Shown: in pieces, positions 24,250-35,300 of the stretch
Layout of the letters: each line of letters opens with the position of its first letter
How positions within the stretch are numbered: position 1 is the first letter of the stretch
Source of the DNA: Meconema thalassinum
Lineage: Eukaryota > Arthropoda > Insecta > Orthoptera > Tettigoniidae
Length of the DNA stretch: 64,000 bases
Direction of reading: 5' to 3'
NCBI GenBank assembly: GCA_946902985.2
Contig: OX336388.2
Coordinates: forward strand, 366,841,387 to 366,905,386
Translations under genes and position numbers: made by a program
The notes under the pieces: generated by a model
Seen by the model: the letters and a program-made list of their open reading frames with translations, nothing else
The model's database searches: none
Told to the model about the DNA's origin: nothing

Positions 24250-25616
24250 ATTATATAAATAATTCATGCTTTTGGGCTAATGCCGTGTGTATTTTTAATT
24301 TGAACCATACGTTTCGGAGAAACCTTGCCTCCTTTTTCAATGGAAATAAACAATGTGGCCATAGAAAGTAAATCAATGAGATTACAAAAAATATAGATAA
24401 ATTCCTCTGTTCGTCACCAGAGAGCAGCTGCCAGAAATTACTGTATGGACCATGGTGGAACGGCGGACAGATTAGTAAGTAACGAGAAGGTAAAGGGGGC
24501 GGTGTGGAAATATAGAAACTCCTCGAAGAATGAGGAGGGGTGGAGGGGGGGGAGGGGGGAGGGGGGGGGGGAGGTTTAGATGGATATATAGGGAAACATA
24601 AACAAAAGGGAAGTGTATCTGAACGATACCTAACGTCATACAGTCAACGGCGAAAAAACAGATGGAAACTCCCCAGTGACGAACAAAGGAGATCAAATCC
24701 AGGCTCTGAGCCCTAGAGGGAAAATGTACAATTTTAAATATGTGAAGAACAGAGAGACTGAGAGGAACTATCTCCCTAGATCCTTAATAACTGGTAGCCA
24801 AGTGTCACTTAGCTGATATCCAGTGTCTCTGTTAAAATTATTGGGATTTTTACGAATTTCAACTGCCTCCCTTATAATTCTAGACCAGTTGTGCTTAACA
24901 AGGGCAAGCGCATGAGCATCCTTGAAACAAACATCGTGCCCTGAAGACAGGGCATGTTCAGCTATAGCTGATTTGTCAGGTTGGTTTAGACGGATGTTCC
25001 TTTGATGCTCTTTGATGCGAGTTGCAATGGACCGTTTTGTTTGTCCAATGTAGACTTTTCCGCAAGTACATGGGACTTCATACACCCCAGGTTGTAGTGA
25101 TGGGGACAATTTATCTTTGTTTAATGCTAAACGTTGACCAATTTTCGTCATAGTGCCGAAAACTGTTTTTATCTTGTGCTTGCGGAGAATCTTAGCAACG
25201 CGGTCAGTGGTGTTGTGAATATAAGGGAGGTAAGCAGTTCCTCTCACGTCGGAGCTCTGAGAAGGTTGTCTATCCCTCCTTCTGGGATGTAGGGACCTAT
25301 ATATAGTGGATTCATTATAGCCATTACCCTTAAAGATGGTTTGTAAGGCATGTAACTCTTCCTGAAGAGTTGATGCCTCACAAATACGTTCCGCTCTTTT
25401 GGCTAGAGTTGTTATAATTCCTTGTTTTTGTGCTGGGTGATGGTGGGAGTCCGCATGTAAATACCGGTTAGTGTGAGTTGGCTTACGGTAGACGCTGTGC
25501 CCCATGGAGCCATCCGCCTTCCTCCTCACAAGAACATCCAAAAAAGGTAAGCATCCACCCGACTCGACTCTAGCTCCATTGTGAAGTGGATTGAAGGATG
25601 CAGCTGATTTAGGTGG
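24250..25616 (-). mobile_element. Penelope-like element, left arm (GIY-YIG endonuclease)
   Basis: Inverted duplicate of 25637-26995. On the minus strand, 25541-24768 encodes the same protein as the right arm: the RT-thumb end (DVLVRRKADGSMGHSVYRKP) and a C-terminal GIY-YIG nuclease (YEVPCTCGKVYIGQTKRS, then TRIKEHQRNIR and AEHALSSGHD). A 5-bp GACTC duplication near 25561-25570, absent on the right, shifts the frame upstream of 25541. The G-tract near 24536-24573 also differs in length from its C-tract partner. The RT palm and fingers are missing from both arms. Confidence 0.85.
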
Positions 25617-25636
25617 TTCAGAAAGTGGTTCAGTTT
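25617..25636. other. Centre of the Penelope palindrome
   Basis: A short unpaired spacer lies between CAGCTGATTTAGGTG on the left and CACCTAAATCAGCTG on the right. The two arms are otherwise reverse complements for about 1.36 kb. Confidence 0.85.
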
Positions 25637-26995
25637 CTCACCTAAATCAGCTGCATCCTTCAATCCACTTCACAATGGAGCTAGAGTCGGGTGGATGCTT
25701 ACCTTTTTTGGATGTTCTTGTGAGGAGGAAGGCGGATGGCTCCATGGGGCACAGCGTCTACCGTAAGCCAACTCACACTAACCGGTATTTACATGCGGAC
25801 TCCCACCATCACCCAGCACAAAAACAAGGAATTATAACAACTCTAGCCAAAAGAGCGGAACGTATTTGTGAGGCATCAACTCTTCAGGAAGAGTTACATG
25901 CCTTACAAACCATCTTTAAGGGTAATGGCTATAATGAATCCACTATATATAGGTCCCTACATCCCAGAAGGAGGGATAGACAACCTTCTCAGAGCTCCGA
26001 CGTGAGAGGAACTGCTTACCTCCCTTATATCCACAACACCACTGACCGCGTTGCTAAGATTCTCCGCAAGCACAAGATAAAAACAGTTTTCGGCACTATG
26101 ACGAAAATTGGTCAACGTTTAGCATTAAACAAAGATAAATTGTCCCCATCACTACAACCTGGGGTGTATGAAGTCCCATGTACTTGCGGAAAAGTCTACA
26201 TTGGACAAACAAAAAGGTCCATTGCAACTCGCATCAAAGAGCATCAAAGGAACATCCGTCTAAACCAACCTGACAAATCAGCTATAGCTGAACATGCCCT
26301 GTCTTCAGGGCACGATGTTTGTTTCAAGGATGCTCATGCGCTTGCCCTTGTTAAGCACAACTGGTCTAGAATTATAAGGGAGGCAGTTGAAATTCGTAAA
26401 AATCCCAATAATTTTAACAGAGACACTGGATATCAGCTAAGTGACACTTGGCTACCAGTTATTAAGGATCTAGGGAGATAGTTCCTCTCAGTCTCTCTGT
26501 TCTTCACATATTTAAAATTGTACATTTTCCCTCTAGGGCTCAGAGCCTGGATTTGATCTCCTTTGTTTGTCACTGGGGAGTTTCCATCTGTTTTTTCGCC
26601 GTTGACTGTATGACGTTAGGTATCGTTCAGATACACTTCCTTTTGTTTATGTTTCCCTATATATCCATCTAAACCTCCCCCCCCCTCCCCCCCTCCCCCC
26701 CTCCCCCCTCCTCATTCTTCGAGGAGTTTCTATATTTCCACACCGCCCCCTTTACCTTCTCGTTACTTACTAATCTGTCCGCCGTTCCACCATGGTCCAT
26801 ACAGTAATTTCTGGCAGCTGCTCTCTGGTGACGAACAGAGGAATTTATCTATATTTTTTGTAATCTCATTGATTTACTTTCTATGGCCACATTGTTTATT
26901 TCCATTGAAAAAGGAGGCAAGGTTTCTCCGAAACGTATGGTTCAAATTAAAAATACACACGGCATTAGCCCAAAAGCATGAATTATTTATATAAT
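25637..26995 (+). mobile_element. Penelope-like element, right arm (GIY-YIG endonuclease)
   Basis: The open frame 25591-26481 (296 codons) is the C-terminal third of a Penelope-like retroelement protein. First comes the RT-thumb region with SIHFTMELESGGCLPFLDV and YRKPTHTNRYLHADSHHHP. Then a linker, and from about residue 200 the GIY-YIG domain: GVYEVPCTCGKVYIGQTKRS, with the arginine helix TRIKEHQRN and the C-terminal NNFNRDTGYQLSDTW. The catalytic YIG and arginine are intact, so the nuclease domain could fold, but no RT is present. The stop is at 26481; the rest is 3' untranslated sequence. A 12-bp repeat, TGTGTAGGCTAT, lies at 24240-24251 and again at 27028-27039 and may be the target duplication of the pair. 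Confidence 0.88.
26904..26945 (+). ncRNA. Possible degenerate hammerhead ribozyme motif
   Basis: GGAG, a 9-nt loop GCAAGGTTT, CTCC and then GAAAC match stem II and the GAAA core of a hammerhead. The CUGANGA core appears as TTGAAAA, with two mismatches. The mirror copy is at 24305-24341 (minus). Hammerheads are known in Penelope-like terminal repeats, but this match is incomplete. Confidence 0.25.
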
Positions 26996-27116
26996 AATCC
27001 GGGCCGTGAAAGCCTTAATATGCAAATTGTGTAGGCTATGTTGTTTATGTACCTTAATATTGCAATTTCTTCCCGATACTTCGGTGGTCGTTATTAGCGT
27101 CCTAGACTAAAAGTTA

Positions 27117-29099
27117 TCAGTAGAAAGGTGCTAAGTGCCATTTTTTGAAAAAATCCGTTTTTTTGCTCGAATGGTGCTATGTGCGATGTAGCATTACATA
27201 TCAAAAGGGCTAACTCCTCAGTGGTTTCTAAGGACCTTCCAAGAGCATCACAAGATGGCACTAGTGGTAAGTCCTGCAACTCTTTCAGAAGAAAGGTGCA
27301 ATGTGCCAATCATTTGTTCTCATTTCCCTCCAATATGGGCATCGTTGACAGAATTGTTCAAGGAACTTAGAATACTCAATTATTAGCAGTTCGTACTGGT
27401 GGGACCCTGTGTACCGATAGCACAGTTCGTTTCCTATTGGAAACGCGACTTTGCCGTGCATTAGTCTCGCAAAATCTCACTGCTCCGATTTCATGAAAAT
27501 TTTACAATTTGTTCTCATTATGGTAGACAGTGTTTAGAAAGTGGTTTGAGAAAAAATCGAATTGGCAGTATTTTTAAATTAATTTACATTAAAAAGCCAT
27601 GCCAATATTGAATCTAATAACTTGACTGACAGATGGTGACACAGTGCATCCACTTCAAAATCTTCTATGAGCAAAAATAACATCCCGTACCATACTCTTT
27701 GATCAATACGTGCAATAAAATAATACGTAACGTAACAGAATCTTACTGTATAATCTAATTACAGCATATTAAAGTATGTTATAATAATATTACATTTCAC
27801 GTTAATGTGTTTCGACCAACATATCTAATGTGAGAATGTACTACTAACGGAAAGGATGTCAATATTGTCAAGTTCTCAAGGTAGGTTCGATAGATTTGAG
27901 TTACTATGAAAACAATTCCGTGTCGTTTTACAGTGTACATTACATTATTAAAATTCCGTGTCGTTTTAGTGCCCATTACAATGCCAAGGAGAGGAAGAGC
28001 TGACAGAGGTCGTCGAAGTCAGTTAAATGCGCGGCGAGCTACTTCACGTGCAAACCGCACTGATGACCAAAGAGCGACGGATAATGAAAATAGTCGTATG
28101 GGCATGTCTGACTTACGTTCGAGAGCGACTGAAAATGAACGAACAGCGAATAGATTCAGAATGCAATGAGGTCGTGAATATCAAACACAACGCCAGCGAG
28201 CACGACACAATGGACATGACTGATTGCGCCGACGCGATGCTCCTATGAACCTGGAAGATCAGTTGACCGAATCAAATGAGGTGCTCATTCGGCTTGTTTT
28301 TCCGAACGTAGCGCAGAACTTCAAAAACCATAATTGGCTGAGCGAACGAGCCATATTTGCAGCGAAAAATAAAGATCCCAACGAGACCATTCAAAATTTC
28401 ATTCCGGGACAGTTGTTTTCCTTCAAATCGGTTGACACAGTTATCAACCAAGATGAGGTAGTCAGCCATCTCACAGAATTTTTGAATTCGCTGGAATTGC
28501 TTGGATTACCACCTCACAATTTGCAATTGAAAGTAGGCTCAGTCATCATCATGTTGCGTAACATCAATCAACTTCGACTATGCAATGGAACACGACTGGC
28601 TGTGGAAAAGCAAATGAACAACGTCATCGATGGAGAAGTTGTTATGATTCCACGCATCCCAATGATTCCTCCGAACGTGCTATTCGATTTTAAACAGTTG
28701 CAATTTCCCATGCTTCTGGCCTTCTCAATGACCATCAACAAATCACAAGGTGAGTCATTGGAAGTTTGTGGAATTAATTTGGAATATCAGTGTTTCGTGC
28801 ATGGACAACCGTATGTTACGTGTTTGCGTGTCGGAAAGCCGTCATCTTTGTTTAATTAGCACGTAGCACATTCGTAAAGACTAGTGGACTTTGCACCTTT
28901 CACAACTTTTAACATTTCTCCCAAACAGAATTCCACAATTTTCATAGTATGAACCTATATCTGCCACTGGATAACAAGGAATGCTATATCTGTATGTTAT
29001 TCAAATTAGAAGAATAAATACTCACAAATAAACTGACTAAACACTTTTTACTATAATACTCAATGTTCATAAAAATGGCACTTAGCACCTTTCTACTGA
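27117..29099. mobile_element. TIR element carrying Helitron coding remains
   Basis: Its ends are inverted repeats of about 29 bp beginning TCAGTAGAAAGGTGCTAAG, with TA on both outer flanks (a TA target duplication). Inside lie remnants of a Helitron protein: the N-terminal region (27981-28250) and the helicase C-terminus (28224-28857). A TIR element and a Helitron have different mechanisms, so one has inserted in or captured the other. The TIR superfamily is unknown; TA suggests Tc1/mariner-like but no transposase is present. Confidence 0.6.
27981..28857 (+). pseudogene. Internally deleted Helitron Rep/helicase
   Basis: The N-terminus starts at an ATG at 27981 (MPRRGRADRGRRSQL, then ARRATSRANRTDDQR and DNENSRMGMSDLRS), a region typical of insect Helitron proteins. 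After 28170 the frame changes. The second part (28224-28857, 211 codons) holds the PIF1-helicase C-terminus: VVSHLTEFLNSLELLGLPPH, VGSVIIMLRNINQLRLCNG, and motif LLAFSMTINKSQGESLEV, ending in PYVTCLRVGKPSSL. The HUH nuclease and helicase motifs I-III are missing. It is a different Helitron lineage from the outer copy because both have their own helicase C-terminus. Confidence 0.8.
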
Positions 29100-29339
29100 T
29101 AGGTATCCAGCTCGCTCTCCCGTCTTACTCCTTCCCGTACTTCCTTCGCTGTGTTGAAGGTCAAACGGTCGCGCTAGCTGTAGTGTCACTTGCCATTATT
29201 TGATCGCAGGAATAAGTAATGATTGACTATGGCTAGCGCTGAAAAGAAAAGGTGGAATGGAAGTGTGAAAAAAGTAGTTTTCCAGGCACTCGCGCGTGTC
29301 CACAATTGCTTTCGCCTTGAGAGACACTTGGCAAACATA

Positions 29340-29880
29340 ATTAGTTTGAAGGGCTCCGACATCGTGGTCACTCAGCCCCGTGTATTTGGGTGTAAATATA
29401 TGTAAAATTTTCTCTCATAACCTGTGTTATTGTGATGGCTGCATTACTGTGTGTATTTGTAATTAAGGTGGTAAATGGCAAGGAGACGGCCAAGGCCTTA
29501 AGTTAGGAACCATCCCGGTATTTGCCTTAAGTGGAAGTGGGAAACCACGGAAAACCACATCCAAGATTGTCGAGGTGGGAATTAAACCTTGCTCTTCTTA
29601 GTTATACCTCAAGAGACTGAATGTGCCCCGTTTTTGCCCTCAGACCAGAATTAAATTTCTTGGCAGAGCAGGAAATGTTACCCGGGTCTCCGGGGCGATA
29701 GACAAGAATAGGTGGGCCTCCCTGTGCTGATACGATTGTTGACATGCACGGGACATAGAATTCAAAAACTGCCTCCATTAGGGTGACTGCCGAAGTGAGT
29801 ATTGAGTATAGGCCTATGGTCGTTCCAGCAGTTGGCGAAGTGATTCTATGTTCCCCTGCAAAATGTACTGCCATAACCTA
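29340..29880 (-). mobile_element. Old SINE fragments
   Basis: 29345-29470 resembles the tail of family S2 (GCCCCGTGTATTTGGGTGTA). 29480-29590 resembles the reverse complement of the 11299 family (GGGAAACCACGGAAAACCAC). Too diverged for exact ends. Confidence 0.5.
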
Positions 29881-30478
29881 TAACAGGTGATGGAAATTGC
29901 TTAGTTAGAGCAGTTTCGTACTGTTTATAACAAAATGAAGAACGTCATTCTGAGCTGCGTTTTCAAGCTATTGCAAAAAATTTCGCTGGCAGGAACAATT
30001 ATAAGGAATTAATTTTAAGCGATCAGTCTCATCGCATTCTTATCATCAACCAACTTGAGTATTAAAGTCTCTGGACGGTCATGTTGAACTTCATTGTATA
30101 AGACAATTGTTTAATGATTATTTGTGTAGAGTACTGAGTCTAACTACGCAGTTGATTTCGGCAATGGAAGTATTATTTGCCATTTAATATTTAGCGGCTC
30201 CGTTATTGCAGGACACTATAGTGTTATCGAATAATACGAAGCCACATTTAAAATCCAATATAAATAGGCCATTTCAGAAACAATTCCAGATATTATGCAG
30301 AACAGTGTACTGTAAGGTCTTTGACGATCAAATGTAAACATTGTTCTACATTGTATTTCTCTTGCGTAAAATCTATGCGTGGTTACTTTGGTCTTTACTG
30401 TTGTGAGGGTAAAATTGATCTGCTGGAATATAAAATATTTGCCAAGCTGCTACAATGTAATGATATTAATTTAAAAGT

Positions 30479-30707
30479 AATAATGTAATGTTATTGGTTT
30501 TACGTCCCTTTTAAATACACTGGCTTTTAGAGACGCCGGGGTGCCGGAATTTTGCCCCGAAGGGGATCTTTAACGTGCCAGTAAATGTACTGACACGGCT
30601 CCCTCGCATTTGCGCACCCTCAAATGCCAGCTGACTGCGCCAGGTTTCGAATCTGCAACCTTGGGCTCAGCATGCGAGAACGTTACCCCTGAGCCACGCA
30701 GCCAGAC
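30479..30707 (-). mobile_element. SINE family S1 inside the Helitron
   Basis: Flanked by the exact duplication TAATTTAAAAGT (30467-30478 and 30708-30719). On the minus strand the head is GGCTGCGTGGCTCAGGGGTAA with the B-box-like GCAGATTCGAAACC. The body matches the copies at 17341 and 54634. Confidence 0.85.
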
Positions 30708-30739
30708 TAATTTAAAAGTCATTGAATTTATATCCAGTA

Positions 30740-33017
30740 GTTCAAACACATACATCAGCGTTAACAGATTGGATACTGGAGATGAAAGCCAGCTACTTCA
30801 TTTCCCTATTATTGAATTTTTCAATTCCTTGGAATTAAGTGATTCGCCTCCACATACTCCGAACGTTTGAGCCATAGTTATGCTCCTTAGAAATCTGAAC
30901 GTTTCCCAAGGACTCATATATGTTAATATATTAATTGTAAGAAAATTGTAAGAAATTGGTTGGATTCGGATATAATAGGTGCAGTAATATTAGGCAGAGA
31001 GCTCAAATCCTACGACTTGATTTAACACCTTCCGATAAAACACTTGCAGGTACAGTACATTTTCTTTTAATAGGCAACAATGTCCTATTCGCTCGGCCTA
31101 CTTTATCACAATCAATCAAGCTCAAGGAGAAACTCTTGAACGTATTGGGCTATTTACCTCATCACGTTTTAAGTCATGACCATCAGGATAGTGAAGGTAC
31201 AAAAAAGGTCCTATATGGGATGGTAAAGAATAAGAGGCGGAAGGATCCTACGGATTATGTTAGAATGGTGAACAAAAGGGGACAAGGGATAGAAAATAGG
31301 GAAGAACTGAAGAAAATGTGGAAATAATATTTTGAAGAACTCCTGAACCCAAATAGAAACCACTGCGAGGAGGAAGAAATCGGGGAAGAGGTATAGTAGA
31401 TGAACTGCAAACAGAAAAGGACTTAACATGGAAAGAAGTGGAAGATGCAGTGAGGAAGATGAAAGGAGGGAAGGCACCGGGTGTGGATGAGTTAAGTGTG
31501 GAGATGGTGAGAGCAGCAGAAGAGGTGGGGATACAATGGTTGTACCGAGTGATGAAGACAGCATGGAAGGACAGGAAGACCCCCGAGGACTGGAAAAAGG
31601 GAATAATTGTCCCGATCTTCAAGAAAGGTAGTAGAACAGAATGCAGAAACTATCGGGGAATCACACTGATGAGTCATTGTGCAAAGATGTTTGAGAAAGT
31701 TTTGGAAAGGAGAATTAGGACAAGGATAGAAGGAGGGATGAGGGAAGAACAACATGGCTTCAGAGCAGGAAGGTCCTCAGTGGATTTGATTTTTGCTGTA
31801 AGACAGTTATAAGAACAGCACTATGAGTATGGAACAGATCTACTGATGGCCTTCCTGGACATTGAGAAAGCATATGACAGAGTATGCAGAAACAAAGTAT
31901 GGAAGTCCCTGGAGGATAGAGGAGTAGAAAAATGGACTATAAGGAGGATAAAGGAGATGTACAAGGGAAGCGTGAACTGTGTGAAAGTGGGAGGAGAGAG
32001 ATCGGACTGGGTGGAACAGAGAAACGGCCTGAAACAAAGAAGTGCACTGTCACCGTTACTTTTCATTGTGGTGATGGATGACATAATGACCCGAGCGGCA
32101 CAAGTAATTGGGGCAGGAAAGATGAAAGCAATGGTGTTAGCGGATGATTTGATGATTTGGGGAAACAAGGAGGAGGAGGTACAGGAACAGTTGGACGTGT
32201 GGGAAGGAATAATACAAGGATATGGGATGAAATTTAGCATAAATAAGAGTGAGATGGTGATCACAACAAGGAAGAAGGAAAGGACTACAACGGGAATAAC
32301 AATTGGTGGGGAACAGCTGAAGAAAGTGGAGAGTTTCAAGTATCTGGGAAGCTTGATACAAGAGAATGGAAGAAACGATAGAGAAATAAATGAGCGGGGG
32401 AGACAGGCAGAAGCATTCCGGAGGAGTATGAGAAGCATGTTATGGAGCAAGGATGTCCCTCAGAACAGCAAGTAGATCATATATCGTACTATGTCCCTAT
32501 CCTGACGTATGCCTCGGAGACCTGGGTTATGAAAGGAAGGGAGAAGAGCAAAAAAAGGCCAGTGAGATGAGGTTCTTCAGAAGCAGTATTGGAGCTACAA
32601 AGAGGGACAGAATAAGAAATGAGAGGGCCAGAGAATTAATGAAGGAGGAACCATTACAGGATGGTATAGAGAAATCTAGATTTAGGTGGTATGGACATGT
32701 AAAACGAATGGAGGAGAAGAGGATACCCAGGAGGATACACGAGACGAAGTGGGAAGGAAAGAGACCAAGAGGGAGACCGAGAGACAGGTGGCTGAAGGGG
32801 GTGGAAGAAAGCGTGAAGAAGAGAGGAGAAGACTGGACAAGGGTGGAGGCTGAGAGATGGTGGGAAGACAGAAGACGTTGGAGAGGCTTGTGTTCCAAAC
32901 AGACCCGGCCAGTGGCTGGAAACTGTGCAAGATGATGATGACCTCATCACGTTTTCAGTCATGACCAGCAATATGTTGCAACGCTGAGAGTGCTATCTTT
33001 TGACGCCCTTAAAGTTT
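30740..33017 (+). pseudogene. Helitron helicase C-terminal remains, split by a LINE
   Basis: Recognisable blocks are DESQLLHFPIIEFFNSLELS (30780-30840), MLLRNLNVSQG-like text (about 30880-30920), and in another frame NQAQGETLERIGLF (about 31110-31155), the conserved QGQTLERVG motif. The last block, VLSFDALKV with a stop, lies beyond the inserted LINE at 32990-33017. Frames change several times, so it is dead. The intervening LINE (31183-32940) is bounded by a 27-bp target duplication. Confidence 0.75.
31183..32940 (+). mobile_element. RTE-like LINE, 5'-truncated, with 27-bp target duplication
   Basis: Flanks 31156-31182 and 32941-32967 are the same 27 bases with one mismatch, a direct target duplication. 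The plus strand encodes a broken RT: AVRKMKGGKAPGVDELSVEM and GIIVPIFKKGSRTECRNYRG (31438-31812), then after a stop at 31810 AFLDIEKAYDRVCRNKVW, GLKQRSALSPLLFIVVMDD and the VLADDLMIWG catalytic block (31846-32475). Then come the C-terminal WYGHVKRMEEKRIPRRIHE and RPRGRPRDRW (32690-32800). The 3' end is a short GATGATGAT tail. Clade is inferred from the C-terminal blocks. Confidence 0.85.
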
Positions 33018-33122
33018 GAATAGTGCTAAAAAGTAATCGTACAAATAATGTAACTTATATAAGAAGCTTCTTCAGTAAATTTGTTTTCCATTGTCCGTCA
33101 TGTTTTGACGGGTTTCATCTAG

Positions 33123-35111
33123 TCTTTCTTAATCTGATAAAATTTTCCTTGTGGAATGGAGATGATTTCATTTTCTTTCTATGATATCCCTCAATTTCAA
33201 ATTTTTGATAATATCTAAATTAAACCAACTAGGGTATGAATGTTTTCTATGCGTTTTTATGAAAGGTACAGTGTCATTAAATACTGCATAAATTTTGTCA
33301 TAGAAATACTCAACTGCCCTATCAATGTCATGAAATGTATCAAGATATTCCCAGTTAGTTTCATACAGTAACCTATACATTTTATTGAAGTCTGCTCGTT
33401 TAAAATTATAAATCATAGTAGAAGTGGCCTTACTAGAACCAATGCGTACATTTGTTAGACTTAGCTCAATAGACAATGCGGGATGGTGGTTATCCTCTCA
33501 TACTAAGGGGATGCATCCTCTACTGACCGACACGATCTTGGGTTAGTTAGTGAATACCAAGTCTAGAGTTCTGGAATTTATGTTCTGGATATCATTTAGA
33601 GAATGTAGGTTATGTAGTGACATAAAATTGAATAAGGCTCTTTCTTGGGAATCACCATTCAGAAGATGTTGATTAGCACCCCTCACTGTGGGAATATTAA
33701 AGTCACCTGCGATTATAATATTGCTACCAATAACATTGTAATGTTCTCCTAGATTAACCCTTAGCTACACGCATCTCTTTCACTAACATTCGTACACGCT
33801 AGCAGCATTTTATGCCGAAATATAATTTTTCATTCTTTTTCGTAATTTAATGTCTTGCTAAACGGCTAAAATTGATTTGTGTGGAGAATTATGCAGTACC
33901 TATGAGAATACATTGAAAAAATCTTGTCATTATGTATGAAATTCTTATTAATAAAATATATTATTGGGAGGGATGGGATAAGGACATATTTACTATTCAT
34001 ACTTAATGTAATTAAACATTCTTATAAACATTTATTGGACAACGAAGAAAAAATAATAATTTTAGCACACAAAAGATATATTGAGAATTATTGGATTGAG
34101 ATTGCCTTTTTTTTAGGCTCAAAAAGCTGAAGAAATACACTTGTCAGAATCATGTTGGCCCTTACACTAAGATTCTTGGCTTGGAAAAGGACACTTTCTT
34201 CTAATTTACAGTACGAAATAATATACAGTGCCTAAATACACAAAATAACTCTGCACGTGGACTTAAAAATCGATTAGATCGTCTTCATCCAATGACCCTT
34301 CCTGCTCATCAAGTACTTGGAGCAACCTTTCAGCTCCTGTTGTTGACAGCCATGTCGAGACTTATAAACAGAAGGCAAGCGTGCAGACTAGACTATGTGC
34401 TGACATCGATAATAATTATAGAAGCATAGAAAGAAACAACAAAGGTAAAATAAGTTAAATACTTACATTATTTCACAACGCCGATTCCAGCCAGTTGTAA
34501 CACGCTAGCGGTACGGAATGCCGCATTCGCGCACCTCGCAACTTTGACAACCTGTCTCAGACTAACTGGGAACCAGACAGGCTCCAAACCTACTCCCTCC
34601 CCTGCAGCACATGTCGAACAAAGGATATAGCGGGCGATCTCACAGAACTCGTAAGTGTTTACCACGTCAAACAAAATTTTGCAAAAAAGCGGCACTGAGT
34701 GCCGCTTAGCGTGTATCTAAGGGTTAATATAAAATTTATTATAGGTATCAAGACATGAATTTGGTGGAAAATAAACATTAAAAATATAATAAGCCTTATT
34801 AATCATCAGCACTCTAATAACTAACGCTTCGTAATTTCCATGCTCAGAGTAAATGTCATTATAATTTATGTCATGTCTCACTGCCATTAAAACTCCACCG
34901 CCCCTTTTACCTACTCTCTCTTGCCTAATTACATTTTAGTAGTCGTCATAAAGCTCCGCGTTGTATACTGATTCCGAAAACCAAGTCCCTGTCACGAGCA
35001 CGACATCGTGCCTATTGCTCAATATGCTCGTATAGAAATTATGTGTGTTTGTGCTCAAACCCCTAACATTTTGGTAATAAATTGAAAGAAACTGAATAGA
35101 ATTATTCATTT
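33123..35111 (-). pseudogene. LINE (nested host) ORF2, endonuclease segment
   Basis: Start of ORF2 on the minus strand: ATG at 35111, MNNSIQFLSIYYQNVRGLST, the usual N-terminus of an AP endonuclease. Then VGKRGGGVLMAVRHDI (about 34915-34868). A TIR element at 33758-34723 interrupts it; past the interruption come GSNIIIAGDFNIPTVRG (near 33710), NSRTLDLVFTN and NHHPALSIELS. From 33476 to 33168 the linker ends YPSWFNLDIIKNLKLRDI. In-frame stops are present. The segment breaks at 33122 where the Helitron is inserted and resumes at 23341. Confidence 0.82.
33758..34723. mobile_element. piggyBac-type non-autonomous element
   Basis: Bounded by TTAA (33754-33757 and 34724-34727) with inverted ends CCCTTAG(C/A)TACACGC. 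It sits inside the endonuclease of the LINE. Near the right end is a perfect hairpin, GCGGCAC-TGA-GTGCCGC (34689-34705). No transposase domain found. Its ends differ from those of the relic at 9626. Confidence 0.82.
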
Positions 35112-35300
35112 TTACATTAGGCCTAAGTTGTTTACGTCTTCAATGCATTTCAGTTCATGTACAAATCTATCTCTTTCTCTTTTCCTCAGTTTAATGGCAC
35201 CAGAGTTTTCTATCCACAGGAACGCATAGCCTCTTTCACGTTTGACTTTCCTAGCTAGGCTAAACACATGCCTTCTGAGTTGTGTCAAACTCTGGTTAAC

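Larger units (their letters stand above)
23347..33122 (+). mobile_element. Helitron (9.8 kb with nested insertions)
   Basis: It starts TCTATATATTTAAAA and ends with a hairpin, CCGTCATGTTTTGACGG (about 33095-33111), a short spacer and CTAG. Left and right neighbours are A and T, the A^T target of Helitrons. The insertion interrupts the minus-strand LINE ORF2, which reads on in frame across the join (RLRK to TKALIDTEY). Coding remains on the plus strand are only the C-terminal part of the PIF1-type helicase, at about 30740-31182 and 32968-33017. About 6.8 kb of its length is other elements: the Penelope pair, a TIR element, a SINE and an RTE-like LINE. Confidence 0.88.

Noticed and set aside
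31821..32450. 209-codon minus-strand frame
   Set aside because: Shadow of the plus-strand RTE-like RT; its composition is that of an antisense frame, with no domain.
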